A model generated the notes under the pieces. The model saw only the letters and a program-made list of their open reading frames with translations, had not been told where the DNA came from and did no database searches. A stretch of DNA of 56,770 nt from Rhodopseudomonas sp. AAP120 (GTDB lineage Bacteria; Pseudomonadota; Alphaproteobacteria; Rhizobiales; Xanthobacteraceae), in assembly GCF_001295845.1 (NCBI RefSeq), contig NZ_LJIC01000041.1, positions 1 through 56,770 on the forward strand, given 5' to 3'. A program made the position numbers and the translations under genes. Position 1 is the first letter of the stretch, and each line of letters starts with the position of its first letter. Below, piece by piece: positions 26,213-33,504 of the stretch.

Positions 26213-26980
26213 TCAGCACTGTTCCTTGCCGCAGCGGGCCAGCGCCACCTTCTGGCGCAGCGTGTCGAGGCCGACGGCACCGACCACCACCTGCTTGCCG
26301 ATCACGTAGCTCGGCGTGCCGTTCATGCCCATCGACTCGGCGAGCTTGAAGCTCTCTTCGATCGTCGAGCGCACTTCCGGGCTCTGCATGTCCTTGTCGA
26401 GCCGGGCCATGTCGAGGCCGGCGTCCTTCGCGGCGGCGAGCGCGCGCGCCTTGTCGGCTTGACCGCGGCCGCCCATCAGCTTCTGATGGAAGTCGAGATA
26501 CTTCTTGCCGCTCGGATCCTGCATCCGCACTGCGATCGCGACCTGAGCGGCTTCCACCGAGCCCGGTCCGAGCACGGGAAATTCCTTGAGCACGACCTTC
26601 AGCTTGGGGTCGTCCTTCATCAGCTCGAGCATATCGGCCATCGCGCGCTTGCAGTAGCCGCAGTTGTAATCGAAGAACTCGACGAAGGTGACGTCGCCGC
26701 TCTTGTTGCCGAGCACCACACTGCGCGGCGAATTGAAGATCGCGTCGGCATTGTCCTTGATGGCGGCCTGGTGCTTCTCGGCCGCGGCGTTCGCCTGCCG
26801 CTTGCTCAGTTCTTCAGATGCCTCTTCCAGCACCTCCGGATGCGTCACCAGGTAGTTCTTGATGATGCTCTCGATCTCGCTGCGCTGCTCGTCGGAGAAT
26901 TTCTGCGCCGAAGCGGCTCCGGGCGCGCCGATCAGAGCGAGCGCGAACAGGGCGGCAGCGAGCGGGCGGAACGACGGCAT
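26213..26980 (-). CDS. DsbA/Com1-like periplasmic thiol:disulfide oxidoreductase
   Basis: This 255-residue protein has a signal peptide ending at ASA-QK, an N-terminal helical extension (30-85), then the thioredoxin-fold DsbA domain. The catalytic CGYC (107-110) follows VEFFDYN and the cis-Pro loop is GTPSYVIG. The N-terminal extension resembles Com1/27-kDa outer membrane proteins such as Coxiella Com1, which introduce disulfides or isomerise them in envelope proteins. ATG 26980 is preceded by AAGGGA. In related genomes the gene is next to the M48 metalloprotease; here two genes lie between them. Confidence 0.93.
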   Translation of the reverse strand: MPSFRPLAAALFALALIGAPGAASAQKFSDEQRSEIESIIKNYLVTHPEVLEEASEELSKRQANAAAEKHQAAIKDNADAIFNSPRSVVLGNKSGDVTFVEFFDYNCGYCKRAMADMLELMKDDPKLKVVLKEFPVLGPGSVEAAQVAIAVRMQDPSGKKYLDFHQKLMGGRGQADKARALAAAKDAGLDMARLDKDMQSPEVRSTIEESFKLAESMGMNGTPSYVIGKQVVVGAVGLDTLRQKVALARCGKEQC

Positions 26981-27140
26981 GGACAATCCCTTCGAGACGG
27001 AAGAATGGGCCGACAGGCAGCAGAATCGGCATTTCATAGCGCTTTTCCCGCCGAATTACGCGTAATTTGTGAACACGTTTCGGTCAGGAAGGCCCCGCCC
27101 GCCGGCTCCGGACAGGGCCGATGGATTGCTCGCTCTGCAG

Positions 27141-27168
27141 CCCCGCGTCCGTTCGCGGGAACGCGGGG
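27141..27168. other. GC-rich hairpin after the peroxiredoxin gene
   Basis: CCCCGCGT (27141-27148) pairs perfectly with ACGCGGGG (27161-27168) about 35 nt past the peroxiredoxin stop at 27203. No T tract follows, so it could stabilise the 3' end rather than terminate. Confidence 0.45.
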
Positions 27169-27202
27169 TTGGGCCGGTGCGAAGCGTCACGACGCCGCAG
27201 CT

Positions 27203-27832
27203 TTACTTCACCGTCGTCAGGCGCAGATAGGGGCGCGGCTCGTCCCAGCCCTGCGGGAACGCCTTCACCGCATCCTCGCCCTTTACCGACAGCGGGATGA
27301 TGACCTTGTCGCCGGCGCGCCAGTCGGCCGGCGTGGCGACGCGGTGCTTGTCGGCGAGCTGCAGCGCGTCGATCACCCGGAGGATTTCCTCGAAGTTCCG
27401 GCCGACATTCATCGGATAGGTCATGGTCAGCCGGATCTTCTTGTTCGGGTCGATGATGAACACCGAGCGCACCGCCGCGGTGTCGCTCTGGTTGGGATGG
27501 ATCATGTCGTAGAGCTTAGCCACCGTGAGATCAGGGTCGGCGACGATCGGAAACTGCAGATCGGTCTGCTGGGTGTCGTTGACGTCGGCGATCCACTTCA
27601 GATGCTCGGAGACGTGGTCGGTCGAAAGCCCGAGCGGCTTGACGTTGCGCGCGGCGAACGGCTCCGACAGCTTCGAGGTCTTGCCCATCTCGGTGGTGCA
27701 GACGGGGGTGAAGTCCGCCGGATGGCTGAAGAAGAACACCCAGGAGCCGCCGGCCCATTCGTGCAGCGAGATCCGGCCCTTGGTGGTGTCGGCCGTGAAG
27801 TCGGGGGCGGTGTCGCCGATATGCAGAGACAT
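27203..27832 (-). CDS. 1-Cys peroxiredoxin (Prx6-like)
   Basis: This 209-residue thiol peroxidase reduces H2O2 and organic peroxides in the cytosol. The peroxidatic Cys is C45 in FFSHPADFTPVCTTEMG, the standard Prx6 signature, and no resolving Cys is visible, hence a 1-Cys type. The C-terminal arm (RVATPADWRAGDKVIIP) is typical of the Prx6 dimer. ATG 27832 follows AGGAG. A 10-bp hairpin (27863-27894) lies in its leader. Confidence 0.95.
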   Translation of the reverse strand: MSLHIGDTAPDFTADTTKGRISLHEWAGGSWVFFFSHPADFTPVCTTEMGKTSKLSEPFAARNVKPLGLSTDHVSEHLKWIADVNDTQQTDLQFPIVADPDLTVAKLYDMIHPNQSDTAAVRSVFIIDPNKKIRLTMTYPMNVGRNFEEILRVIDALQLADKHRVATPADWRAGDKVIIPLSVKGEDAVKAFPQGWDEPRPYLRLTTVK

Positions 27833-27862
27833 GTGAACTCCTGTTGGGTCGCAAAGACAGTC

Positions 27863-27894
27863 GAGCAGCCCGCCGTGGTCGCGTCGGGCTGCTC
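27863..27894. other. Leader/intergenic hairpin between BA14K and peroxiredoxin genes
   Basis: GAGCAGCCCG (27863-27872) pairs perfectly with CGGGCTGCTC (27885-27894) around a 12-nt loop. It could end the upstream BA14K transcript or be part of the peroxiredoxin leader. No U tract follows on the minus strand. Confidence 0.45.
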
Positions 27895-28043
27895 GGGGTT
27901 TAAAAGAGACGAACAAAGTGGGTTTGCGCCGCATCAAGGCCGGTCACGCAAAACGCGCGTGACCGTGGACGGGTTGCTGCGCGCGAATGCACGGCAGCCG
28001 CCTTTTCCCGGTGGTCGGCCGAGCGCGGGCCCTGGAGCCTCGA

Positions 28044-28406
28044 TCAGGGACAGGGCCGCGCGCGGCCATCCTTGCCGATGTAGGTCATGGTCTCGGGATT
28101 GAACGAGCGATAGCGCGAGGCGCAGTAGTTGATCGCGTCGTCGCGGCGGGCTTGCTCAGCGGCGCTCGCCGCGATCGCACCCCCGACGATGGCTGCGCCG
28201 ACGCCGAGACCGATTGCAGGACCGGGCCCCCAGCCGCGCCCTCGGCCGCGGCCGCGCCACGCCTGGGCCGGTGTGGTCGAGGCGGTGATCGCGATGCCGG
28301 TGGTGGTGATCAGCCCGAGCGCGTACATGCCGAGCAGGACGCTGCTGGCCAGGGTCCGCGAAATCAGCTTACGGGCCCTGCCGTGTGACCGTGTAGGGGT
28401 GGTCAT
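28044..28406 (-). CDS. BA14K-family membrane/secreted protein
   Basis: This 120-residue protein has a basic N-terminus, then a long hydrophobic stretch (LASSVLLGMYALGLITTTGI) acting as signal or anchor. A Gly/Arg segment (WRGRGRGRGWGPGPAIG) follows, then a second hydrophobic Gly/Ala stretch and the BA14K end (YCASRYRSFNPETMTY, ARPCP) with its Cys pair. ATG 28406 follows GGGAGAG. The function is unknown; Brucella BA14K affects envelope and immunogenicity. It is a paralogue of the gene at 6674-7303, sharing only the C-terminal motif. Confidence 0.82.
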   Translation of the reverse strand: MTTPTRSHGRARKLISRTLASSVLLGMYALGLITTTGIAITASTTPAQAWRGRGRGRGWGPGPAIGLGVGAAIVGGAIAASAAEQARRDDAINYCASRYRSFNPETMTYIGKDGRARPCP

Positions 28407-28534
28407 CGCTGTCTCTCCCTTGGGTTCGCCGCGCGCTGAACTGGGCGACGTGCGGCACTGGCGCATCGAGGCATCCCGGCCACGCTGCGGATTTGATCTG
28501 CATCAAATCTCGCCCATTCGGCCGGAGCTGTCGA

Positions 28535-29962
28535 CTATTTCGCCGGGCCCTTGGCCGCGACGATATCGTCGGCCCGGACCCAGCCGGGCGAGCCCACCGG
28601 GAAACGGGTCTTGGCGCGGGAGGCCAGTTCGCGGGCGGTCTTGTTGTCGCCGCGTAGATACGCGGCCTGGGCCGAAGCGAGGTCGGCTTCGGCGTAGTCA
28701 CCCTTGCGGCCGTAGGCCATCGCGAGCTGGCTGTAGCCGATCGGAGCTTCGCCCTCGCGCGCCAGCGCGGCCTTCAGAATGCGGATCGCTTCGTCGGTGG
28801 TGCCGGGATTGTTCGACGCGACCAGCGCCTGGCCGAGCAGCATCTCGATCAGCGGCGCGCCGCGGGTCATCGACACGGCCTTGCGCAGCGGCGCGATCGC
28901 GTCCTGCGGCCGGCCGCCTTCGAGCAGGGCCTGGCCGCGCAGCTCGTAGAAATACGGATTGTTCGGTTCGGCCTGGATCAGGCTGTCGATCTGCGCCAGC
29001 GCCGAGCGTGGATCGCCGTGCAAATAGGTCGAGATCGCGCGGGCGTAGCGGGCGGGCAGGCTGGTGTTGGATTGCGGATAGCGCCGCGCCACGGTGTCCG
29101 GCCGCTCCATGAAGCCGGAGGTCTTGGCGCGCATCATCTCGTGACGCAACTGCAGCGCGGCGTCGTCCTTCTTGTCCCAATTCGGGCTGGAGCGCGCCAG
29201 CTCTTCCAGTGCGCGAACGCGTTCTGCCGGCATCGGGTGGGATTGCGCGTACGGATCGGCGCCGCGCGCGGCGAACAGACTCTCGTCAGTGAAGCGGCGA
29301 AAGGTCTCGTACATGCCCTTCGCCGACTGCCCGGTGGCGTCGAGAAATTTCACCGCGGCCTTGTCGGCGTTCTCTTCCTGCTGGCGCTGATAGGACAGCA
29401 AATTGCGTCGGATCAGCTCCTGCGGCGCTGACACCGCCGCCGCGCCGATATTGCTGGCGCCGCTGTTCGGTCCGCTGCGCGAACCTGCCACCATGGCGCC
29501 GACGCCGAGCAGCATGGCGACAATCATCTGGGTCTGCGCTTGGGCCAGCTGGGTGCGCAGCTTCGACAGATGTCCGCCCGCGAGATGTCCGGTTTCGTGC
29601 GCCAGCACGCCGATCAACTGGTTCGGAGTCTGCGACTGCATCAGCGCGCCGTAATTGACAAAAATGCGGCGGCCGTCGGCGACGAAAGCGTTGAACGTCG
29701 GATCATTGATGATCGCGATGCTGATGTTCTGCTTCTCCAGCCCGGCGGCGCGCAGGATCGGCCGTGTGTAGTCGCGCAGCAGATTCTCGATTTCGGTGTC
29801 GCGCAGCAGCGGCGGCCCCTTTGGCTGCGGCGCCTGGGCATGGCTCGGGATCGGCGCGAACGCCAGCGCGGCGGCGCACAGCACGGCGGTGAGCCGCGAG
29901 AGTTGCGCGCGGGCCATATGGCGTATGCGCCCAGGCAGAGCTTCAACCGTCACTTTGATCAT
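28535..29962 (-). CDS. M48-family periplasmic metalloprotease with TPR repeats (BepA-like)
   Basis: This 475-residue protein has a signal peptide (cleavage near SHA-QA) and a zinc metallopeptidase domain with the HETGH motif (H122, E123, H126) and the third ligand E196 (EENAD). C-terminal tetratricopeptide repeats span about residues 300-450. BepA/YfgC-type proteases perform quality control of outer-membrane proteins such as LptD. ATG 29962 opens the frame; an internal ATG at 29917 gives a shorter, cleaner signal peptide and may be the true start. It is divergent from the aminotransferase gene. Confidence 0.93.
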   Translation of the reverse strand: MIKVTVEALPGRIRHMARAQLSRLTAVLCAAALAFAPIPSHAQAPQPKGPPLLRDTEIENLLRDYTRPILRAAGLEKQNISIAIINDPTFNAFVADGRRIFVNYGALMQSQTPNQLIGVLAHETGHLAGGHLSKLRTQLAQAQTQMIVAMLLGVGAMVAGSRSGPNSGASNIGAAAVSAPQELIRRNLLSYQRQQEENADKAAVKFLDATGQSAKGMYETFRRFTDESLFAARGADPYAQSHPMPAERVRALEELARSSPNWDKKDDAALQLRHEMMRAKTSGFMERPDTVARRYPQSNTSLPARYARAISTYLHGDPRSALAQIDSLIQAEPNNPYFYELRGQALLEGGRPQDAIAPLRKAVSMTRGAPLIEMLLGQALVASNNPGTTDEAIRILKAALAREGEAPIGYSQLAMAYGRKGDYAEADLASAQAAYLRGDNKTARELASRAKTRFPVGSPGWVRADDIVAAKGPAK

Positions 29963-30069
29963 TGGCCGAGGTTCGAATACCGGTTATTGCCATGCATCAG
30001 CCCAGCTTTGCGGCAGCAGCGCGACGCCCGCCGGGTTTCGCCGAACCGCGCGGGGGATAGCAGATTTCC

Positions 30070-31275
30070 ATGTCCGATGCGACCAAGACCGACGCCGTGC
30101 GTCGATTGCTGATGCCGTCGGCGCGCAGCGACGTTCCGCCTTTCATGGTGATGGACGTGATGGCGGCGGCCGACAAGATCGAGGCCGCAGGTGGCCACGT
30201 CATCCACATGGAGGTCGGCCAGCCCTGGGCGCCGGCGCCGCGCAGCGCGATCGCCGCGGCGCATGCTGCGCTAGAGCAGGGCCGGATCGATTACACCTCG
30301 GCGCTTGGGATTCCTTCACTGCGCGCGCGAATCGCCCGGCACTATCGAGAGACCTATGGCTGCGAGGTCGCGCCGGAGCGAATCGTCGTCACCACCGGCT
30401 CGTCCGGGGCCTTCATCCTGTCATTCCTCGCGCAGTTCGAGCCGGGCGACCGCGTCGCCGTCACCGTGCCAGGCTATCCGCCGTATCGGCATATCCTCAA
30501 CGCGCTCGGCTGCGTGCCGGTGCCGATTGAAACACACGCCGAGACGCGTCACGCGCTGACCGGCGAAGCGCTGCTTGCCGAGCACCGCAAGGCGCCGCTG
30601 AAAGGCGTGCTGGTCGGCAGTCCGGCCAATCCGACAGGCACCATGATGACTCGCGCCGCGCTGAGCGAATTGATCGCGGTGGCCGAGAGCGCGGGCATCC
30701 GCTTCATCTCCGACGAGATCTATCACGGTCTCGACTACGCGTTTCCGGCGGTCACCGCAGCCGAGTTGTCGCCGCATGCGGTGGTGATCAACTCGTTCTC
30801 GAAATACTTCTGCATGACCGGCTGGCGCGTCGGCTGGATGGTGCTGCCGGAGGCGCTGGTGCGGCCGGTCGAGCGGCTGCAGCAGAACCTGGCGATCTCG
30901 GTGCCGACACTGTCGCAGATCGCCGCCGAGGCGGCCTTTGATGGCCGCGACGAGATGGAGGCGGTGAAGCACGGCTACGAAATCAACCGCCAGATCCTGA
31001 TCGCAGGTTTGCCACAGGCCGGGCTGACCGAGTTCTTGCCGGCCGACGGCGCGTTTTACCTCTATGCCGACGTGTCGAAATTTACCTCCGACAGCTTTGA
31101 CTTCACCAAGCGGATGCTGGCTGAGGCGCATGTCGCAGCCACCCCCGGAACCGACTTCGACCCATTGCGCGGCAAGGACTTCGTGCGGTTCTCCTACGCC
31201 CGTTCGGCCGACGACATGCGCGAAGCCGTGCAGCGCATCACGGCCTGGCTCGGCGGAAAATTCTCGCCAAGATGA
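30070..31275 (+). CDS. Pyridoxal-phosphate aminotransferase class I/II
   Basis: This 401-residue fold-type I enzyme has the PLP Lys K245 in NSFSKYFCMTGWR, N187 in SPANPTG, D215 and Y218 in ISDEIYHG, and R253 in GWR for substrate carboxylate. The start ATG 30070 precedes MSDATKTDAVRR. It belongs to the aspartate/aromatic/alanine group; the amino donor and acceptor cannot be fixed from sequence alone. It is divergent from the M48 protease with a 107-nt spacer and stands alone before dctA. Confidence 0.93.
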   Translation: MSDATKTDAVRRLLMPSARSDVPPFMVMDVMAAADKIEAAGGHVIHMEVGQPWAPAPRSAIAAAHAALEQGRIDYTSALGIPSLRARIARHYRETYGCEVAPERIVVTTGSSGAFILSFLAQFEPGDRVAVTVPGYPPYRHILNALGCVPVPIETHAETRHALTGEALLAEHRKAPLKGVLVGSPANPTGTMMTRAALSELIAVAESAGIRFISDEIYHGLDYAFPAVTAAELSPHAVVINSFSKYFCMTGWRVGWMVLPEALVRPVERLQQNLAISVPTLSQIAAEAAFDGRDEMEAVKHGYEINRQILIAGLPQAGLTEFLPADGAFYLYADVSKFTSDSFDFTKRMLAEAHVAATPGTDFDPLRGKDFVRFSYARSADDMREAVQRITAWLGGKFSPR

Positions 31276-31611
31276 CGGTCTTGGGCGAATCGTCCCTTGA
31301 TCTGAGCGGCAATTCGTCGCTATAGGCACCCGCGAATAATTCCTTCCGGGAGAATTGCGTTGCCGATCCGTTCCTCTGCGCACCGTGCCCGCAAGGGGCA
31401 TGTCGTGCTCGCGGCGGCTTCGGGACCCTGGCTTGCGGGCAACGGTGCCCAAGCCGGCCGTTATCCGGTGTCGATCCCCGTCGGCGGCCGGCGAGGGTGA
31501 ACGTCACGCTCCTGATCTGGACCATCCATCGACTTGGCCGACCAGTCTGCCTGTGGTCGTCCGCGACGTCGTCCTCAACGACAGGCACATCAAGGTCAGT
31601 GGAGTGACGCC
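31276..31611. other. 336-nt leader/promoter region of dctA
   Basis: A sigma70-like promoter candidate (31297-31326, listed separately) would give a leader near 280 nt. Within it an imperfect hairpin (31430-31455) pairs GGCTT with AAGCC and GGGCA with TGCCC around ACGG. I looked for the -24/-12 sigma54 element that controls dctA in rhizobia and found no match with correct spacing. I see no gene here. Confidence 0.5.
31297..31326 (+). promoter_or_regulatory. dctA: Candidate sigma70-type promoter for dctA
   Basis: TTGATC (31297-31302) and TATAGG (31321-31326) are separated by 18 bp. The match is moderate and the start site has not been mapped. Confidence 0.35.
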
Positions 31612-32955
31612 ATGTCGACGATGACCGACCTCGGGGCGCACAGCGTGCCGAGCCCGAAAGCCCAGCCGCGCAAGCCCTGGTACAAAGTCCTCTACGTGCA
31701 GGTGCTGATCGCGATCGTGCTCGGCGTGCTGCTGGGGTGGCTGTCACCGCAGCTCGCGACCAACGAATGGATCAAGGCGCTCGGCGACGGCTTCGTCAAG
31801 CTGATCAAGATGGTGATCGCGCCGATCATCTTCTGCACCGTGGTGTCGGGCATCGCCCACATCCAGGACGCCCGCAAGGTCGGCCGCGTCGGCGTCAAGG
31901 CGCTGGTGTATTTCGAGGTGGTGTCGTCCTTCGCGCTGCTGCTCGGCCTGATCGTCGGCAACATCTTCCAGGTCGGCCACGGTCTCGCCGCCAAGCCGGA
32001 CGCCGCCGCGGTGGCGAAATACGTCGATCAGGCCAGCCATCTGAAAGCGGTCGACTTCGTCCTGCACATCATCCCGGACAGCGTGGTCGGCGCCTTCGCG
32101 CAGGGCGACATTCTGCAGGTTCTGCTGTTCGCGGTGCTGTTCGGCTTCGCGCTGATGGCGCTCGGCGAGCGCGGCCACCGGCTGCGCGACGTGATCGACG
32201 ACGCCGCGCACGCGGTGTTCGGCGTCATCGCCATCGTCATGAAAGCGGCGCCGATCGGCGCGTTCGGCGCGATGGCGTTCACCATCGGCAAATACGGCCC
32301 GGCGGCGCTCAGCAACCTGATCGGGCTGGTGCTGCTGTTCTATGCGACCGCGGCGCTGTTCGTGTTTGTGGTGCTCGGGCTGATCGCCAAGTTCGTCGGC
32401 TTCAACATCTTCAAGTTCATCGCCTACATCAAGGACGAGCTCTTGATCGTGCTCGGCACCTCGTCGTCGGAAAGCGCGCTGCCGCAGCTGATGGAAAAGC
32501 TGGAGCGGCTTGGCTGTTCGAAGTCGGTGGTCGGCCTCGTGGTGCCGACCGGCTATTCGTTCAACCTCGACGGCACCAACATCTACATGACGCTGGCGAC
32601 GCTGTTCATCGCGCAGGCGCTGGGTATCGAGCTGACCTTCAGCCATCAGGTCGCGATCCTGCTGGTCGCGATGCTGACCAGCAAAGGCGCCAGCGGTGTC
32701 ACCGGCGCCGGCTTCGTGACGCTGGCCGGCACGCTCGCCGCGGTCAATCCGGCGCTGCTGCCGGGCATGGCGATCGTGTTTTCGATCGACAAGTTCATGA
32801 GCGAAGTCCGCGCGCTCACCAACATCACCGGCAACGGCGTCGCCACCGTGTTCGTGTCGTGGTGGGAAGGCGAACTCGACCACGACCGCCTGCACGCCAA
32901 CCTCAACCGCACCGTCGATCCGTCCGACGTCGAGACCGCCGTCACGACCGGCTGA
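31612..32955 (+). CDS. dctA: C4-dicarboxylate transport protein (DAACS family)
   Basis: This 447-residue inner-membrane symporter takes up succinate, fumarate and malate with H+ or Na+. Signature segments are [17 protein letters not shown], the hairpin-2/TM7 region [16 protein letters not shown], and [22 protein letters not shown] with the substrate-binding NLDGT motif. Then comes [20 protein letters not shown] sits 8 nt before ATG 31612. C4-dicarboxylates are a main carbon source for photoheterotrophic purple bacteria, which fits. A strong terminator follows. Confidence 0.97.
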   Translation: MSTMTDLGAHSVPSPKAQPRKPWYKVLYVQVLIAIVLGVLLGWLSPQLATNEWIKALGDGFVKLIKMVIAPIIFCTVVSGIAHIQDARKVGRVGVKALVYFEVVSSFALLLGLIVGNIFQVGHGLAAKPDAAAVAKYVDQASHLKAVDFVLHIIPDSVVGAFAQGDILQVLLFAVLFGFALMALGERGHRLRDVIDDAAHAVFGVIAIVMKAAPIGAFGAMAFTIGKYGPAALSNLIGLVLLFYATAALFVFVVLGLIAKFVGFNIFKFIAYIKDELLIVLGTSSSESALPQLMEKLERLGCSKSVVGLVVPTGYSFNLDGTNIYMTLATLFIAQALGIELTFSHQVAILLVAMLTSKGASGVTGAGFVTLAGTLAAVNPALLPGMAIVFSIDKFMSEVRALTNITGNGVATVFVSWWEGELDHDRLHANLNRTVDPSDVETAVTTG

Positions 32956-32976
32956 TCAGCGATCGACCGAACTACC

Positions 32977-33010
32977 AAAGCCGCCCGGCTGACGCAGCCG
33001 GGCGGCTTTG
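32977..33010 (+). terminator. Terminator of dctA
   Basis: A 14-bp perfect stem (32977-32990 with 32996-33009) encloses a 5-nt loop (GACGC). The right arm ends in TTT, and the region after it is moderately T-rich. It lies 21 nt past the stop codon. Confidence 0.85.
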
Positions 33011-33033
33011 CTGCTTCCATCCCCCGCAAGACC

Positions 33034-33182
33034 TTCACCGTGTCCCGGACAAGGTGCCGCGCGTAGCGCGGCGCCGCCGATCCGGGACCCCGGTTGCTCC
33101 ACGCGTAGCAGAAGCGGGGCCCCGGATCTGCAGCGCACCACGCCGCCAAGGCGGCGCGCTGCGCAGCGTCCGGGGCGCGGGC
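33034..33182. repeat. 149-bp palindromic intergenic element, copy 1
   Basis: The element opens with TTCACCGTGTCCCGGAC and closes with GTCCGGGGCGCGGGC, an imperfect inverted repeat. It contains internal inverted blocks (GCGCGTAGCGCG, CCGATCCGGG/CCCCGGATC). It recurs exactly 250 bp downstream with the same length. It would fold into a large hairpin and looks like a dispersed non-coding element of the Bradyrhizobium/Rhodopseudomonas type. Confidence 0.85.
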
Positions 33183-33283
33183 GGTAGCGCGATGGGCTAT
33201 GTGGATGTCGGGGCGGCGAAGCGGCGAGCCGTCGAGGCTTCGAGCCGTGCAAGTCACCGGCTGCATCAATTCTCGCACTCACG

Positions 33284-33432
33284 TTCACCGTGTCCCGGAC
33301 AAGGTGCCGCGCGTAGCGCGGTGCCGCCGATCCGGGACCTCGGTTGCTCCACGCGTAGCAGAAGCGGGGCCCCGGATCTGCTGCGCACCACGCCGCCAGA
33401 GCGGCGCGCTGCGCAGCGTCCGGGGCACGGGC
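33284..33432. repeat. 149-bp palindromic intergenic element, copy 2
   Basis: It is a direct repeat of copy 1 at constant offset 250 with no indels and only a few substitutions (for example T for C in GGTGCCGCC, CTCGG for CCCGG). Its ends, CCGTGTCCCGGAC and GTCCGGGGCACGG, are near-perfect inverted repeats (one mismatch), cleaner than in copy 1. A 101-bp unrelated spacer lies between the copies. Confidence 0.85.
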
Positions 33433-33453
33433 TTGGCGGCTATGGGCTCATGA

Positions 33454-33482
33454 AAAATGCCCGCGACCAGCGCGGGCATTTT
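33454..33482 (-). terminator. Terminator of rne
   Basis: AAAATGCCCGCG (33454-33465) pairs with CGCGGGCATTTT (33471-33482) around ACCAG. On the minus strand the stem ends in a run of five T. It lies 22 nt beyond the rne stop. Confidence 0.92.
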
Positions 33483-33504
33483 GCAGATTGATTGTGACCG
33501 CGGC

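Larger units (their letters stand above)
32956..33504. other. 549-nt gap holding two terminators and two repeat copies
   Basis: This gap between convergent dctA and rne has the dctA terminator (32977-33010), two 149-bp direct copies of a palindromic element (33034-33182 and 33284-33432) and the rne terminator (33454-33482). No protein-coding gene is supported; the open frames here are repeat-derived. Confidence 0.85.

Noticed and set aside
31276-31611. Sigma54 promoter upstream of dctA
   Set aside because: GG and GC doublets near 31425-31450 and 31530-31545 are not at the required 10-bp spacing (for example 11 bp in TTGGCC..CTGCCT).
33034-33432. CRISPR array
   Set aside because: Only two long (149-bp) copies with a 101-bp spacer, and internal palindromes; no array of short repeats and no cas genes.
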